A DNA stretch of 64,000 bases. Origin: Apis mellifera (lineage: Eukaryota; Arthropoda; Insecta; Hymenoptera; Apidae). Each line of letters begins with the position of its first letter. The first letter of the stretch is position 1. Shown here one piece after another: positions 13,291-26,200 of this stretch. Position numbers and translations under genes: made by a program. Under the pieces are notes generated by a model. That model made no database searches, had not been told where the DNA came from, and saw only the letters and a list, made by a program, of their open reading frames with translations. The DNA is taken from positions 3,348,001-3,412,000 of the forward strand of contig NC_037651.1 in the NCBI RefSeq assembly GCF_003254395.2, in the 5' to 3' direction.

Positions 13291-15016
13291 ATTGTAAAGA
13301 AGATGTATGAGACGAGAAGGAAACGAGAGAATGAGAGAGAGAAAGAGAGAGACGAGAAGAATGTATAGGCGATTATTAAAAGAGACTATGAGAATTAAGA
13401 TGATATAGAAAGTTTTAATAAATTAATTATTAACGCTATACAAGCAAGAGACACTATTGATACCTACTACCTAAGGAACATAGTAAAATTTACGAGCATG
13501 TACGCAAAACATTTATACACTACCGTACTATACAATCAATTCAAAAATTTAAAAACATACATACATACATACATATACACAACATAGAAAAGGATGAAAA
13601 ATACCGTGCGTAAATGAATTAATACGTTCGCTACCATCGTTTCAGGGAAAATTCTTCTCCCGACTTTTGCTTTGATTATAATAAAAAATACAAAAATACA
13701 AAAAAAAATGAACAGTAAAAAGTTTGTAAGAAATTGAAAAAAAAAAAAAAAAAAAGAAACTAAAGCGTCGTGTAATGATACACTCGTGGCAGCGAACATG
13801 TTAATCTCGAGATCGATTAACGAACATGAAACAGACACATAAGACTAAGGTTACTTGCTATTACGTATATAAAAAAATATATATATTATATAAATAAAAA
13901 AAACAAATATATATATATAGAAGTGAGGAATGAATGAAGAAATGCGAAAACGAGGTTGAAGAGATTGAGCGAACGTGGAGGTGAAGTAAATGGAGGATTT
14001 TTTTAAGAATAAATAAAAAAGAAAAAAATCGTCAGGCCAATTTCTCGCGAGTTGATTATATTCGGCTCGGGAAAGAAAGGAATGGGCACTGATTAGAGAA
14101 ACATCCAAAAGTGATACGATTGTTTATCGTGATGATTTTTAGTTAGGCCCAATGGGGGCTGAATCTTAGAATCTCGTGTAATAAACCATTATAATTTTAG
14201 GGACTTCGGTTTGTTTGATGTTGAAGAACCCGCGGAAGAACGTTGAATCGATCGTCGTGGACTCGTACACACAACAGACCACTAAAATCGAATGTTGTTT
14301 ATTAGAATATCGGAGGCCATCGCGTTCCTATCCGAAATTATTTATTTGATCTGGATCCTCCGTTCTGAGGAGAATTTCGGTTAAACAGCGAAGCGATTCA
14401 TCATTCGCACGATGTGTAGTTTAGATTTTGTTTAATCGGTTTTTTTTTTTATTCTTCTTCTTCTTTTCTTTTCTTAGAACGTGAGTCAAACGCCCCGAGT
14501 TCTACTCTTTGATGTGCAGCATGGTGCACAGATGAAAATTAAACCCCGGATTAGATACACAAATACGGAACTATGGAGAAAAATATTTCTTTTTCCCCCG
14601 CAAGTGTATTTCCGTTCTATTAACTTCGCGAAAATACTTTTTCGCTGATTTTCGATAGTAGATATTTCGCTGTTAATGAAATTTAATATTTTTATTTATT
14701 AATTTGTTGATAACCACGTAAAAATTTTTATATATATATATTTTTTTATTATTGTAAAGTATTTTGAATTTCTGATTTGATAGTAATATCAATAATAAAG
14801 GATATTCTTTTCAATAGATAACAATATTATTAACATTGAATGGAATTAATTTACTTTCTCAATTACAAAAATTTTTCTAAATATTAAATATTATATTGTG
14901 AGAAATAATCATTTCGAGTAAGTTGTATCAAAATACTTTTGGAGGGAAATTTCAAAATAATTCAACAAAAGAATATATGAAAATGGTCTCGAAGTTTGAC
15001 AAACAGATTCGATTTT

Positions 15017-15214
15017 ATGTGCGGACAAAAGGTAATCACGTCTCGCGTGATAATGATTCACGCGAGAGAAATAGAATTTAATGAATCGAACGAGGACAAA
15101 GGCGATAGCGATGACAACGACGATGATTTTATCTATGTTAATCTAGAAGACATTGCTGGAACAATGATTTGTACGCCTTCTATGAAGGACCGTAGAATAC
15201 ATTATGTTACCTAA
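15017..15214 (+). CDS. Candidate small acidic protein or terminal exon, uncharacterised
   Basis: Unrecognised 65-codon open frame from the first ATG; the frame is open back to about 14984, so it could also be a terminal exon. The middle is strongly acidic (NEDKGDSDDNDDDF) and is followed by a mixed-composition end (IYVNLEDIAGTMICTPSMKD, then RRIHYVT), which is more protein-like than the surrounding random frames. An AATAAA lies at 15237-15242, about 22 nt after the stop, as expected for a compact 3' end. Against it: no family match, a poor acceptor upstream, and an isolated position. It may be a lineage-specific gene, part of a non-coding RNA, or chance. Confidence 0.25.
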   Translation: MCGQKVITSRVIMIHAREIEFNESNEDKGDSDDNDDDFIYVNLEDIAGTMICTPSMKDRRIHYVT

Positions 15215-15749
15215 TATTCGTAAGCACGCATTATCTAATAAACATTATTTACAAAACGAAAATCGATTTCAGTGGCAAGAGAATTTTTTTCATTTTTCTC
15301 CCTAGAAATAATATATAAATCATTGAACATTTTTTTTTCTTTTTTAATTTAACTTTATGTCAAATTTAAATTCTGCGTGTGAAACGATCAAATTTTACGA
15401 TACAAATTTTCCTTTATTAAAAAGTTCAATATTAATTCCGTTTTTGAAAAATTTTATTCAATTAACAAATTTAAAGCATCGCGAAATTTATAGTAAATAA
15501 AATAGATAATACGTAATTTTGATAAAGAAATAGCAAAGAAGTTTTTTTTTCTTTTTCTATTATAGGCAAAATATTAATTTTATTTATTGAAAAATTTTTT
15601 AATTAGCGTTTTTAATTTTATATTTATATTTTCGTCTTTGTAAAACGTGGGACGATGTCGCAACATCGATGATGAACTCTTACCATTTAACCTTTTAAAA
15701 AAATATTTTTTGCAAAACAAAGTTTTCTTAAGTCTGATGAGTTAATAAT

Positions 15750-15989
15750 ATGCCTGGGAAGGAAGATCAAGTTAATAATATACCCAGAAAGGAACAAAAA
15801 GTAGTTGGTATCAATGTTTCACGAGCCAATGAACTGATCAACAATTTCTCATCGAGGCAAGTCATCCGTCGCAAAAGTGCGGTCCAAAGAAAAATATTAG
15901 AATCTATAATGAAAAATCGATCGAACGTTCAATCCTTTTTTTTTTCATATGTTTTAATATACGCAGTGAAAATATATCGTTTCGTATAA
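15750..15989 (+). CDS. Candidate small basic protein, uncharacterised
   Basis: An ATG-initiated 79-codon frame starting MPGKEDQVNNIPRKEQK. The first about 60 residues are basic and polar, with a helix-like run RRKSAVQRKILESIMKN, and the end is hydrophobic and T-rich at DNA level, as if reading into non-coding sequence. AATAAA occurs at 15994-15999 just past the stop. It lies about 0.5 kb after the acidic candidate on the same strand; whether the two belong to one transcript cannot be decided here. No family recognised. Confidence 0.22.
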   Translation: MPGKEDQVNNIPRKEQKVVGINVSRANELINNFSSRQVIRRKSAVQRKILESIMKNRSNVQSFFFSYVLIYAVKIYRFV

Positions 15990-16547
15990 AAATAATAAAG
16001 ATACTAAGAATTTTCAATTTCAAACCGAATATATCAAAAAGCATTCAAAATTTTAATTATACGAAGAATCAAAAGAAAGAATTAAAATTCTAGAATAACA
16101 AAAGTACCAGGAATTTTTTATTTCACAAAAGAAAAATATAAGTAACTGAATATGAAGTAACCGTACACGAATCGCAAAAAGTATAAAATCAAAGAAAAAT
16201 TCTTAAAATGAAGAATTCTAAAATAACAAAAATATTAAAGAAAATAGTTTACTCTTTCAAACAAACCTTCGTTCAGCCAAAAAATAACTTCCAAACGTTG
16301 AGGTAAAAAGTGAATTTAAAAATATAAAACAACAAATTTTAAAATAATAAAAATATTAAACAAAATGCCAACCGAAATCGTTCCCGATGAAAGATATTCC
16401 AAATCTTAAAAAAAAAATACTTTTAACGTCGAAAATTAATCTTCAAACGAAACCATTCACGAATCCAATAAATCGAAACAATTACCACAAAAAAAAAACT
16501 CAAATCTCAAGATCCAAATTCTTCCAAAAAAGAAATCATCGTTATAT

Positions 16548-17660
16548 ATGTCTCTCTCCAACCACTCGAGCCCTATCTCTCTCTCTAACCCTCGAAAACG
16601 AGCGAAAGTAGGGGGAAAAAATTTCATCTCCAGCCACCTCCCTCCCGAAAAAAAGGAAAGGAGAGGGGAAAAAAAAGATGATACAAAACAGCGTCCGATA
16701 GCGACTGACACAATGGCACTCGTCAAATCGACGATAAGCGTCGACGTGTCGCCCCGTCTCATTTCGAACGTGGACGAGAGAGAGAGAGAGAGAAAGACAG
16801 AGAGAAAGAAAGAGAGAAAGAGATACGAAGCGAGAGAGGACAGAAGGATCCGTAGAGAAGAGAGCGTGCGATATAACACATCGATCTGCGTTCGCGCAAG
16901 CGTGTTTCCCCGTTGTCTGGCAGCCCGAGCAGATTTTGCCCGTGCCACCCTGTATAGGCCGTGACCGGGATACGATACCAACAGGTGATGCTGGAGGAGT
17001 ACGGAGAGACACTCCCTCAAGCGGCATCGTTGATCGTCGTCCCCCGAGTCCTGATCCTGACTGGTGATTTAAGTAAACGTTTTTTAAACCAGCGTCTCCT
17101 GTTCCCGTTTCCCGTTCAACTAGTTCTCCACGGAGGAAGGAGGATCAATCGTTAAAAAACGTAACGTTAAATGAGAGAAGAGAAGAGGATCGGGTTATAA
17201 TTATATATATTCGTTGATCAAAGCCTTTCCTCGATCAAGCTTTTCGATCGTAGTTTCAGTGAACGGATACCCAAAAGTTTCTAATTTTGATTTCTTTTCT
17301 TTTCGTTTGCTTTTGTTCACTTGTATACCATAGTGGTTTATTTGCTTTTTTCTTTCTTTCTTTCTTTCTTTCTTTTTTTTTTGCAAAAGATTCTGTGATA
17401 TCTGATGAGATGATAGTAAGAGGAGAATACATCGAAAATCGGAAGGGATTAATCCTGGATAAATAGAAACTGATAAATAGTCGGTGCTCGGCCGGGAGAT
17501 CGAGGCCTCGTACCTCGTGGTTTATGCACGTCGAAGTTGGAAAGCCGTGGGCAACGCGTGTCCCGTAAGGTGGGACAGGAAGAGAGGTGGGAATTCTCGT
17601 GGTGGGAAAAGTCATGGATGATGATCCAGTGCGGATTCAGCGGGTCCCGGCCAATGAGTC
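16548..17660. other. CpG/GC-rich segment, possible promoter or 5' non-coding exon
   Basis: About 1.1 kb clearly richer in CG dinucleotides than its flanks, containing GA tracts (about 16777-16830), a CTTT microsatellite (17345-17382) and several donor-like sites, for example CAG|GTGATG near 16984. No conserved protein is readable in any frame. The TMEM200-like coding exons begin at 23296, right after a plausible acceptor at 23285-23286, so that gene probably has upstream non-coding exon(s). This segment is a reasonable but unproven place for them. Confidence 0.3.
17345..17382. repeat. CTTT/T-rich microsatellite
   Basis: Tandem TTTC units ending in a T run; antisense frames across it read as Lys/Glu/Arg repeats. 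Confidence 0.85.
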
Positions 17661-18818
17661 GCAGGATCGTGCGTGAGAAAGGAAGAAAAGAGGAAATTTG
17701 ATCAATTGGATTAATTGGAATATATTATTGGATTTGTTTCTCTCGATTGGGATGGATGTTTGGAGAGTGAAACGGACTCATTTGTCGATCAGTCGAGCAT
17801 CGAAGATCGCTGAAGGAAAGGAGCAACGAGGATGTGGAAGGGATGCGAAAGAAGATTGTCGAAAAGATCGATGTGTCGATGAAGAAATGAAATTTTCCAC
17901 TTTCCACGCCTTTGTGTTTTGAAGGAAATTTTAAAGTTTGGAGAAGAGTGAACGCCGAGGGAGGAAGAGAGCAAAAGGTATTTCTCGATACTTTTTTCGA
18001 GATAAATTAATGTAAATTTAACGCGAAATTATTAACGATTATTATTATTCGTTTTTATGAAAAATATTCTTTTCTATCTCTTTCTTTTTAAATAACTCAA
18101 GGATTTAATTACTTATTAAAATATAACAGTTAAAAGAGAGAGAAATAAATGTAAGAAATATTTACACGAAACGGATACGAAAGGGATAAATAAATGAGTA
18201 TCGCCGATATCGAAAACAACACGAGAAATAAATGCACAGATACAAATAAATAGCATTTGGAAATTCGGAATGGATATGGAAAATTGGAGCAATCGATTGC
18301 TAGTGGTAAATGACTCTGACTTCCCTGATTACACTATAATATGATGAAACCCCGTTCAATTTAATCTACGATAAATCTAATTGCAAATTGTCGGATAAAA
18401 TCGGCGTGCCGAATGCTTTCGACTGCCTTCTCCCGAAGCATTGAAAGCACACGAAACCCGCAAACGAAAATCATCGCCAAATTTTTACCAAAATTTCTAA
18501 TAAATAATTCTTAAAATAAAAAAGAAATTAAAAACAATTTCATTCATCGTTGAATGAAAACGATCGAACGAATTATCAACACATCTCTCGAAACTTAACT
18601 CTCGTTGCAAAATACAACACGACAATTAAACCACTTTAAAAAAAAAAAAAGAAGACGCATCTACGGTTCTCTCCTGAAAAGAAACGAGCCGCAACCGTTT
18701 ACAAGCATCTCGTGTAAAGCAGGAGAAGTGAACGAATGAATCCATTAAAAGAAAAAAAATATCAAACAGAAGGCACTTCTCAAAGGGGGACTTCGTGAAC
18801 GAGATAAATATCAAAGAG

Positions 18819-18841
18819 TTTTTTTTTTTTTTTTTTTTTTT
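18819..18841. repeat. Poly(T) tract
   Basis: Uninterrupted run of about 22-23 T, the longest homopolymer noticed in the window. It is flanked by CG-bearing sequence and has no gene attached. Confidence 0.85.
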
Positions 18842-19984
18842 CGAAACTTCATCCGGCCGCCCCAGTTACAAAATTATCCCGAGTGTCTAACACTCTGTGC
18901 GTGCAGTCTGAATCGATACTCTGTCCGAATTTTGAAACCTTTCGTTTGTTTCGAGGGAACAAAGGGTTAAAGGCAACACCACCGTTAACGTACAACGAGG
19001 ACCTCGACGTGTGAATGAAATTCGCACGTTACAGGATTAATTGGCAATTCGCTCGACGGTCGGCTAATTGGGGAATTAGGGAGGAAGAGAGCCCAGGAGG
19101 AAGAGAAGTCGTTGAAATGACAAACGTGGTTCAAGAGGCACACGGTCTAAGTGCGTTTCTCGTGCTCGTCTCGCCGCCAGTGTTTCTCGCGTGCCACGTG
19201 TTGGGATGAAAATAAAACCCTCCGATACACGATATTCCGTTGTGAATGACGATGTGCTTTTTAAAGTTTGATCCATTGCTTGTGTAATTGATCGAAGGGA
19301 TACGTTATATATATCTTTGAAAATTGAAACGAGGCGCGGAACGTGGTTGTACGATTTTAACGATAACGTTTTAATAGACACTCGAATGGAGGAAACGAAC
19401 TTGGAAGAGAATATTGGTCGTCGAGGAGAAGAGTAGAGAGATGGTACGATAAGGAACACGGAGTGGCGGGAAGGTGAGTGGAAAAAAAGAGAAAATTTGT
19501 TTTTTCTTATTCGATTTCTTGCTATAAACGGAATGGAATGGTTGGCTGTTTTATTTTAATTTTATATTTATGCGGATTGAAATGTGATTCTTTCTGAGAA
19601 TTATTTTTAATCTTGTTTAATTTCGTATGCATTGTGTTATGATTGAATTTTTTTAGCGAATTTTATCAGGGAAGATATAACGCGATCATAACTGGTTTAC
19701 GATTCATAAAAACTTTATAAACAGAGTGGAAGATTTAAAATTAAGATAAACTTTTAAATTCGGAGAGAATTGTGGAGAAAAAATAATTGAAAAATTTTCA
19801 GAGGCACGATATATGTATAGAATATTAGAAAATCGATAAGGAGGGATTTTAAAAATATTATTTTCTAAAATAGATGAACTTAATAATACATTTTTATCTA
19901 TGGATATACTATCTGAATAAAAAGACGAAATTATGAATTAGAGAGTGTTTAAAAATTATATAAAATAGTCTGAGAAGCGAAATA

Positions 19985-20305
19985 AATAATACGCAGAGTG
20001 CAATTAAATTAGAAGAACCTCATAAATTGTATTAACAAAGAAACAGAATTGAAAAGCGTGCACAGAAATAAATAATACGCATAAGTAAATAATAAAAAGA
20101 AAATTATTCAAAATGAAATATCACAAAAATACGTTCGCAATGATAAATAATACGCATAATTGTAATAATAGAAAAATTATCTCCAACAATATCTAAACTA
20201 GCTATATATGAAAAAACGAAAAATCTAATATTAATCTAATTTTATTAAAATTAATATAATTAATGAATTATAATGGAAAGCGTGCACAAAAGCATATATT
20301 ACGCA
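19985..20305. repeat. Degenerate repeat block with recurring AAATAATACGCA
   Basis: The 12-mer AAATAATACGCA occurs exactly at 19985-19996, 20070-20081 and 20145-20156, and a variant (CATATATTACGCA) occurs near 20293-20305. Spacings are 85, 75 and about 148 bp (about twice 74). The second and fourth copies are preceded by GCGTGCACA-type sequence. This suggests a decayed tandem array with a unit of about 75-85 bp. Confidence 0.5.
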
Positions 20306-23295
20306 GACCAAGAAAAAGAATTAAAAATAATTTCTAAAAATCCTTACATTAAAAAAATATCTCCTACTATCTCAATACAAAATTATTAGAACGAATGTCT
20401 ATCGAATTAAATGAAAATATAGATGAATACTCGACGAATCTCCAGCATCGATTTATCCAAAAATAAAGTTTAAAATATAAAAGAGTTTTATCTCTCCACG
20501 AGTATATAATCATCATCACTTTTTTTTTTCCAATTTATACCACCATTTCTCCAACATTCTGTGTATCATACCATGTTGCTCGTACAATCTAACATCATTG
20601 CTGCCCGTCCCAATGCAAACTTTGCATTATCTTCCTTTAAATTTCTTATCTCACGTGAACGTTCCCCGCATCGTTAGCAAGAAAGCACCTCCGCAGGATG
20701 AAGTTTAATCACAAAAGCAATCCTGCTCTCCGCATATTAAAATATCCCTTCAGGGTAGGGGTGGGAGGAGGATGGGATGAACTTAAAAGCCGAATATCAC
20801 ACGCCTTTTCACTCGGGTGTACCAGAGGATTCGTTCGACCATCGCAAATAATCTCGTAAATGGAAGAATGAAAGATTCTTCCTTCGAATACTCGTATGAA
20901 AATATCGAGAAAAAGTTACTGGAATATATTAAATTTTTCTTTTTCTTTTTTATCTCTCGAAATCTGCATTATTCAAAGGGGCAGTACTGTTAGTCGCAAT
21001 AGTCGAATTGGACAAAGAAGAACAGTGGAATGCGGCCGAAGGTCGTGGTTATGCAAATGAAAATGGCTGGGTTCGATCGTTACGGCAATGGCAACCAATG
21101 GAATTCGTTATTTACTTTATTTAAGATTTTCTCTTTGTCGCGGATACGTGACTTCCTTTTGTGACTTCACTTGAGTAAATATGAATCTGAGAGATATTTA
21201 ACATACGACTCTTTGAGAGTGCAATTAAATTATAAGAAATTCGAAATAAGAAATTTAATTATTCCTTTATCGTAAAAAATTTTTTCAATTTGACTTCTTT
21301 CTTTCTGACTCTTATTTTCTTCTTACTTTTTCGTTCGTTCGAGCATTCTTGCTTTCGAAGATTGATCAATAGAGGAAAAAATAGCAATCGTCAAAAGAAT
21401 TTAAAAGTGCAGAACGTGTCGAGGTTAAATCACTTTAATTGTAATGAATCTTTTTATGCATTGAAAGAGTTCACTTTATGCACAATAGAACTTGTTTGAC
21501 CTACAATATTTTATTCGAACGTAGGAAGAGATAAAAATTTTTTTCACAGAAATACGATCCGAATAAAAAACAAAAAATTGGAATGCCACTATTTGTATCG
21601 CACAATTTTTAATAAAATGATAAAATTTCCAGGACTTACGATACACTTTACTCTTCCATTCTATTGAGTTGTAACTCAAATTAATCGTTGAATATCCGCG
21701 AAACTTAAACTTTTTTATTCAATAAAATATATTAGTCAAACGTGAATAAATTATTGATTCTTCAAAATAAGAAAATATTTATATTTACACTTATAAAATA
21801 AAATGAACAATATTAAAAAATGTGTCTCGTCATTCACGATAATATTATTATATGAATAAATATTTCTGATTGTATGAAATGAATATATTTATTATGATAA
21901 AACAAAATTTTATTTCATCTACGAGACATTCCATGTGTCTCGTTTTCATTTCAATAAACCATTCACAAATGTAAATTATGAATTGACATACTCATGCTTT
22001 GAGATATTCCTGTTTTGTTCCACATTGTTTGATACACTCATTGTTGTAATTTACTACTCGCAATCTTAATACAGAATTCATTTTCTTTATAAATATTATA
22101 TCATCTAAATCAAGAAACTATGAATTTTCAAACTCCAAGAATTAAAATTCCATTAAAACATATTCCATCCTCGAAAGCAATTGAGAATCTTCAAAAATCT
22201 AATTCCAACTTTCATAAAAATAAAAATTTAGAAAAAGACACGTTACAATTTGTCACAAAAGTAGTAGAGAGTCACGAATCGATTTAAAAACACCATCTTC
22301 AACATCTCATATACACTTATTTTCTCGTGAATATTGGAAACGATAAAATTCAAACCTCAATACCAATATAAATATATATATATATATATATATACACCCC
22401 TGAGACTCAGGGTTGAAACCGCAATCGAGCTCGAATAGATCTCGGATCCCGGCTAAGCCCGTGATAAGAAAATAGATAAGTTGTCGGTCATAAACATAGA
22501 TTGGGGAAAAAGAAGCGGGTAAAGAAGGATTTGGATCGATACAAAGTGAGAACTTTCCACTTGGTGGAAGAAGAGATGTGAAACGTGGACGAACAATGCT
22601 TTCCCTGCACTGTGTGTTGCGCTCGTACGTACGAAAATTGACAGATAATTTTGCACAAACGCGTTATACACGCTCTGGTTACGTGTATCTATCCTTATGT
22701 AAAAGTGAATGGGCACGAGAGGAACGGTGGTAAACGGCGAGGCGTGCGCTGCATCACGTATCACGAAGTTGTATTATAAAGCGACGTCGAGCAAGAAGTT
22801 TCGCCTTCTGTTAAATGAAACGAGGCACTGGTACTCCATTTTCGAGAAACTCATAGACGTAACTTGTTTACGAGAAATGTTTGCTGGTAAATGGTGCATG
22901 GAATTGATGCATTCAACGAAACCGTGGTGGTTCGAATCAGAAAAATGTTATGTTCGTTTTCTACCGCCTCTTATCATTGAATTGGAAGAAATGTGTTTTT
23001 CTGTAAATTTTATCATAATTTTCGTGAGATTAAGAATTGATGGAAATTCGCTGGGAAACGTTTCGATGAAATTCACGATGAAAAATAATTTGGAAAATAT
23101 ATAAGAAGAGAGAAGAAATTTATTATAAATCGTTTTCATTCTCGCCACGATTAATCCCATTGTTATCTTTGATCAAGACTAGATCAATTAAACTTTTCAG
23201 TTCAACCGCGCCCCGAATTATCTTTTATTAAATTTACTACGACGCTAACTCGTTGTTTAATAATGCAGGATTTATTCCAACTTTAGGAGAGCAAA

Positions 23296-26200
23296 ATGCC
23301 CCAAGGAAGCATCCATTGGCAGGGGACGCAGAGAAGAGCCTGCGGTCCAGGAGCTCACTGGAATGTTCAGGTTGGTTTCAAACTTAAGTAATTTTTAAAA
23401 TTAATACACGTATCTAGCTAAGAATCTACTCGAAATCGTTTTCGATTATTTTATTAAATATATCTTTCTATCTTGAATTTGTATCATAATTTTTAAAAAT
23501 TTCTATCTAAATGCATTTGACGAAACACTTTTTTTAAAACTTATATTCCTGCTATTATTCATTATAATAATTTTGTATTTAGTAAAGTAAATGAAAATAA
23601 TTTTGGTCATATATTAAATAGAACAAAGTACATGCTATATATATTCAATTACAAATTTGCATAAGTAATCCTTTCTTTCTTTTTTTTTTTTTTTTTTAAT
23701 AGAGATACGATTCATTCATTTTCTTCTGGTCGATTATGTTATGTTATAGATAAATATTGTATAAATAGAGCATGTATAGTTATAGACGCGACCACATCTG
23801 CATAAATTGATCTAAAATTGAACTGTGTCAATATATTTTCTAAGAAAGAAAAATATACTGAATAAAATAATTAATATAAGACAAGAAAGATTCTTTTTTT
23901 TTTTAAATTTTAAAAAAGAAATGATAAATAATATTTCTTGCGATATTATTTTCAATTCAACGTTTCTTCTCAAATTTTGAATCATTCTATTTTCAATTAT
24001 TTGTACAAGATTTTTGCCAATATCCACTTGTTATTTGCATTCGTCAAATATTGGCCCAGTTCGGTCATCGAATTAGAAGAAATCAATGAACATGAATAAT
24101 TTTGATTTTTCTAAAAGAGAAATATGCCTTTCATTAAAAAAAAAAATTGTTATCTGAATAATCTTCGTGTTATCTGGAAAGTGAAACACGAGTTCTCTCG
24201 ACAGTATCCGCAGAGAGATATTATTCGCGAGCATGCGATATTGTTCAAGTGTATATGCAAACAGAAGCTCGGCTGTGCATACAAACGCGACTGTTCGCAT
24301 CTATATTTGCAATACGAGGAACAACACGTTAACGAAGAAATAATTTCGTGCAAATCTAATTACTTTTCTTAATTATGCTCAAGTTACATATTTTTACGTA
24401 AAACTCGAATAATTTTTAATATCCACTTTTATATATCCGATAATTAGAAAGAAGCATGCTTCAAAATTTTATTTATTAAATTTTATATCAAAATTTTCTT
24501 AATTTATGCTACTCGATATTTTTCTACAATTTTCCCCTAAGCTGTAGCACAGAATTAAATTTATCATCTTTCTTAATTATTCGTAGATATTTTAAAATTA
24601 GATCATGTAGATTTTTTTTGTGGCAAGAAATATTTAACACCGAAAATATATTTTACAACACTGATTTGAAAAAAAAAAAAAAGAAATGATTCTTATTTTC
24701 ATTCTTAAATAAAAATTTTTGATGTATTATCAATCGTTTGATAATTATTCCACGAAGATAAATTGTGTGGCATCGACTGTATAAAGTGTCAAGTCTGATT
24801 TGAAAAGCCTAAATAAAAACGAAACACGATGATAAAGCATCCATGATCAACGAGAGACATGGTCCAGGTTATTAACTGTTAACGAAAGCAATTAAATCGA
24901 ATAGGTGGTGAGAGGCAAGGTGACAACACGATGCTTGTGGTACGCCTGCAAAGCTCTCGGAATTGGTCTGCTACTAATGCTTTTAGGAGCTTGCATGGCG
25001 ACCATAGGTGAGTAGAACTCCGGGGACTAATCAATTTCCATTAAACATTATTACTGTTACGATCTATTTGAGAATAATGTGAAAATAACTCAACAAATTG
25101 TGTTTAATATACCAGACACCTTTAAAACTACACAGAGACACGTAATTATTAACTCTTTCGTTACGATGAGAGAATGCATGTAAAAATATTTTTCTGAGTA
25201 TCCAACAGTAGAATTTATATTTCTATAAAATTTTACAATTAAGAGATATAAATCAGTTTTTTAATAGTAACGAAAGAGTTAAAAAATAATAAACAAATCA
25301 TTCTTTCCTTAAAATATATGAAAGATATAATAGATGCATGATTAATGATTTGCTTTTAACAATGCTTGTAACAATTTTATAATATCTATGCGAGGCGATA
25401 TACGAATTACACCGCTCACAAATTTGCGACTTGATCAGCATGAATAGAAATAAATTAACGTTATCAATTACCAATCAAATCTGGGTTCAATAGGGATATA
25501 TTAATAATATTGCAAATTATTAATATAAACAGCGTTGAAATTTTCTATCGCACTGATGATCAAACATGTATATTCTAATGATTTGATTCAACGATTCTGA
25601 TAATCGTTGAATCATAACGTGCCTATTTTTCTCAGAAATATCAAAGAATTTTATATCTGCACGTAGGATACTTCGCAGATCAGCTATCCGTGGCTCAAGA
25701 GATCAGAGGTAATTTAACGATAAAAGTGAAGAATGAATCACGCGGATTTCATCTGAATAACCTCAGTTATGCTGGCCCAATTGTAATGGGCGTAGGAGGT
25801 AATGGTAACATTTTATGGAATGATATTCTCGAATAATATTTCTCATTTTATAATAGTTATTGCTACGGTCAACGTTTCGATAGTAAAATTATTTTAAAGA
25901 AATTTACTATTTACAATGTATATATTACATTGTTAAAGATTTCGAACGTTGAATAAACATAAGTTCCAATAATAGATGGAAATATAAAATTTAACAAATG
26001 ATCACAACAGTCGACATTTACAATGATTAAATGAAAAAAGAATATTTAAACGTTGAAAAATAGCATCGATATTTTGTAAAAGTTTCTAATAAATTGTTAT
26101 ATTTATATACATTCGTTAAAAAACGAAATAGAAAATACAATCGTACGATAGTACAAATATAATGAAATGAAATAGAATATGAAAGCGTAACAAACAGCAT

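Larger units (their letters stand above)
6592..14185. other. Gene-poor region after the dipeptidase (3' UTR plus unresolved sequence)
   Basis: The first part should be dipeptidase 3' UTR: AATAAA at 7428-7433 is a plausible poly(A) signal. Further on there are A-rich and GA/CT-rich tracts, AT microsatellites (about 9788-9835) and several open frames dominated by low-complexity sequence. No family motif or splice-consistent exon chain was found on either strand. The 9.4-14.2 kb part is less AT-rich than the right half of the window and ends with an AATAAA at 14180-14185, so it could be a long 3' UTR or a non-coding transcript. That is a guess from composition. Confidence 0.4.
17661..23295. other. 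Intergenic or 5' intronic sequence before the TMEM200-like gene
   Basis: No supported coding exon. Contents seen: a poly(T) run, a degenerate repeat block at 19985-20305, AT microsatellites (about 22371-22394) and isolated open frames. The longest, 22709-23104 (+), has no recognisable motif. The sequence just before 23296 (TTTATTCCAACTTTAG) looks like a 3' splice site, implying that part of this stretch is a 5' UTR intron. Confidence 0.45.

Noticed and set aside
14190..14236. Terminal-exon-like DFGLFDVEEPAEER followed by a stop after an acceptor
   Set aside because: No upstream exon with matching phase and no family match; kept only as part of the 14-15 kb transcript finding.
16457..17027. 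Overlapping open frames of 138-187 aa on both strands
   Set aside because: They run through a GA microsatellite (Arg/Glu or Leu/Ser repeats) in a CpG-rich segment; none resembles a known protein.
22709..23104. 131-aa plus-strand open frame just before the TMEM200-like gene
   Set aside because: No motif, no splice context, AT-driven composition at the end; likely chance or part of a 5' UTR intron. Not firmly excluded.
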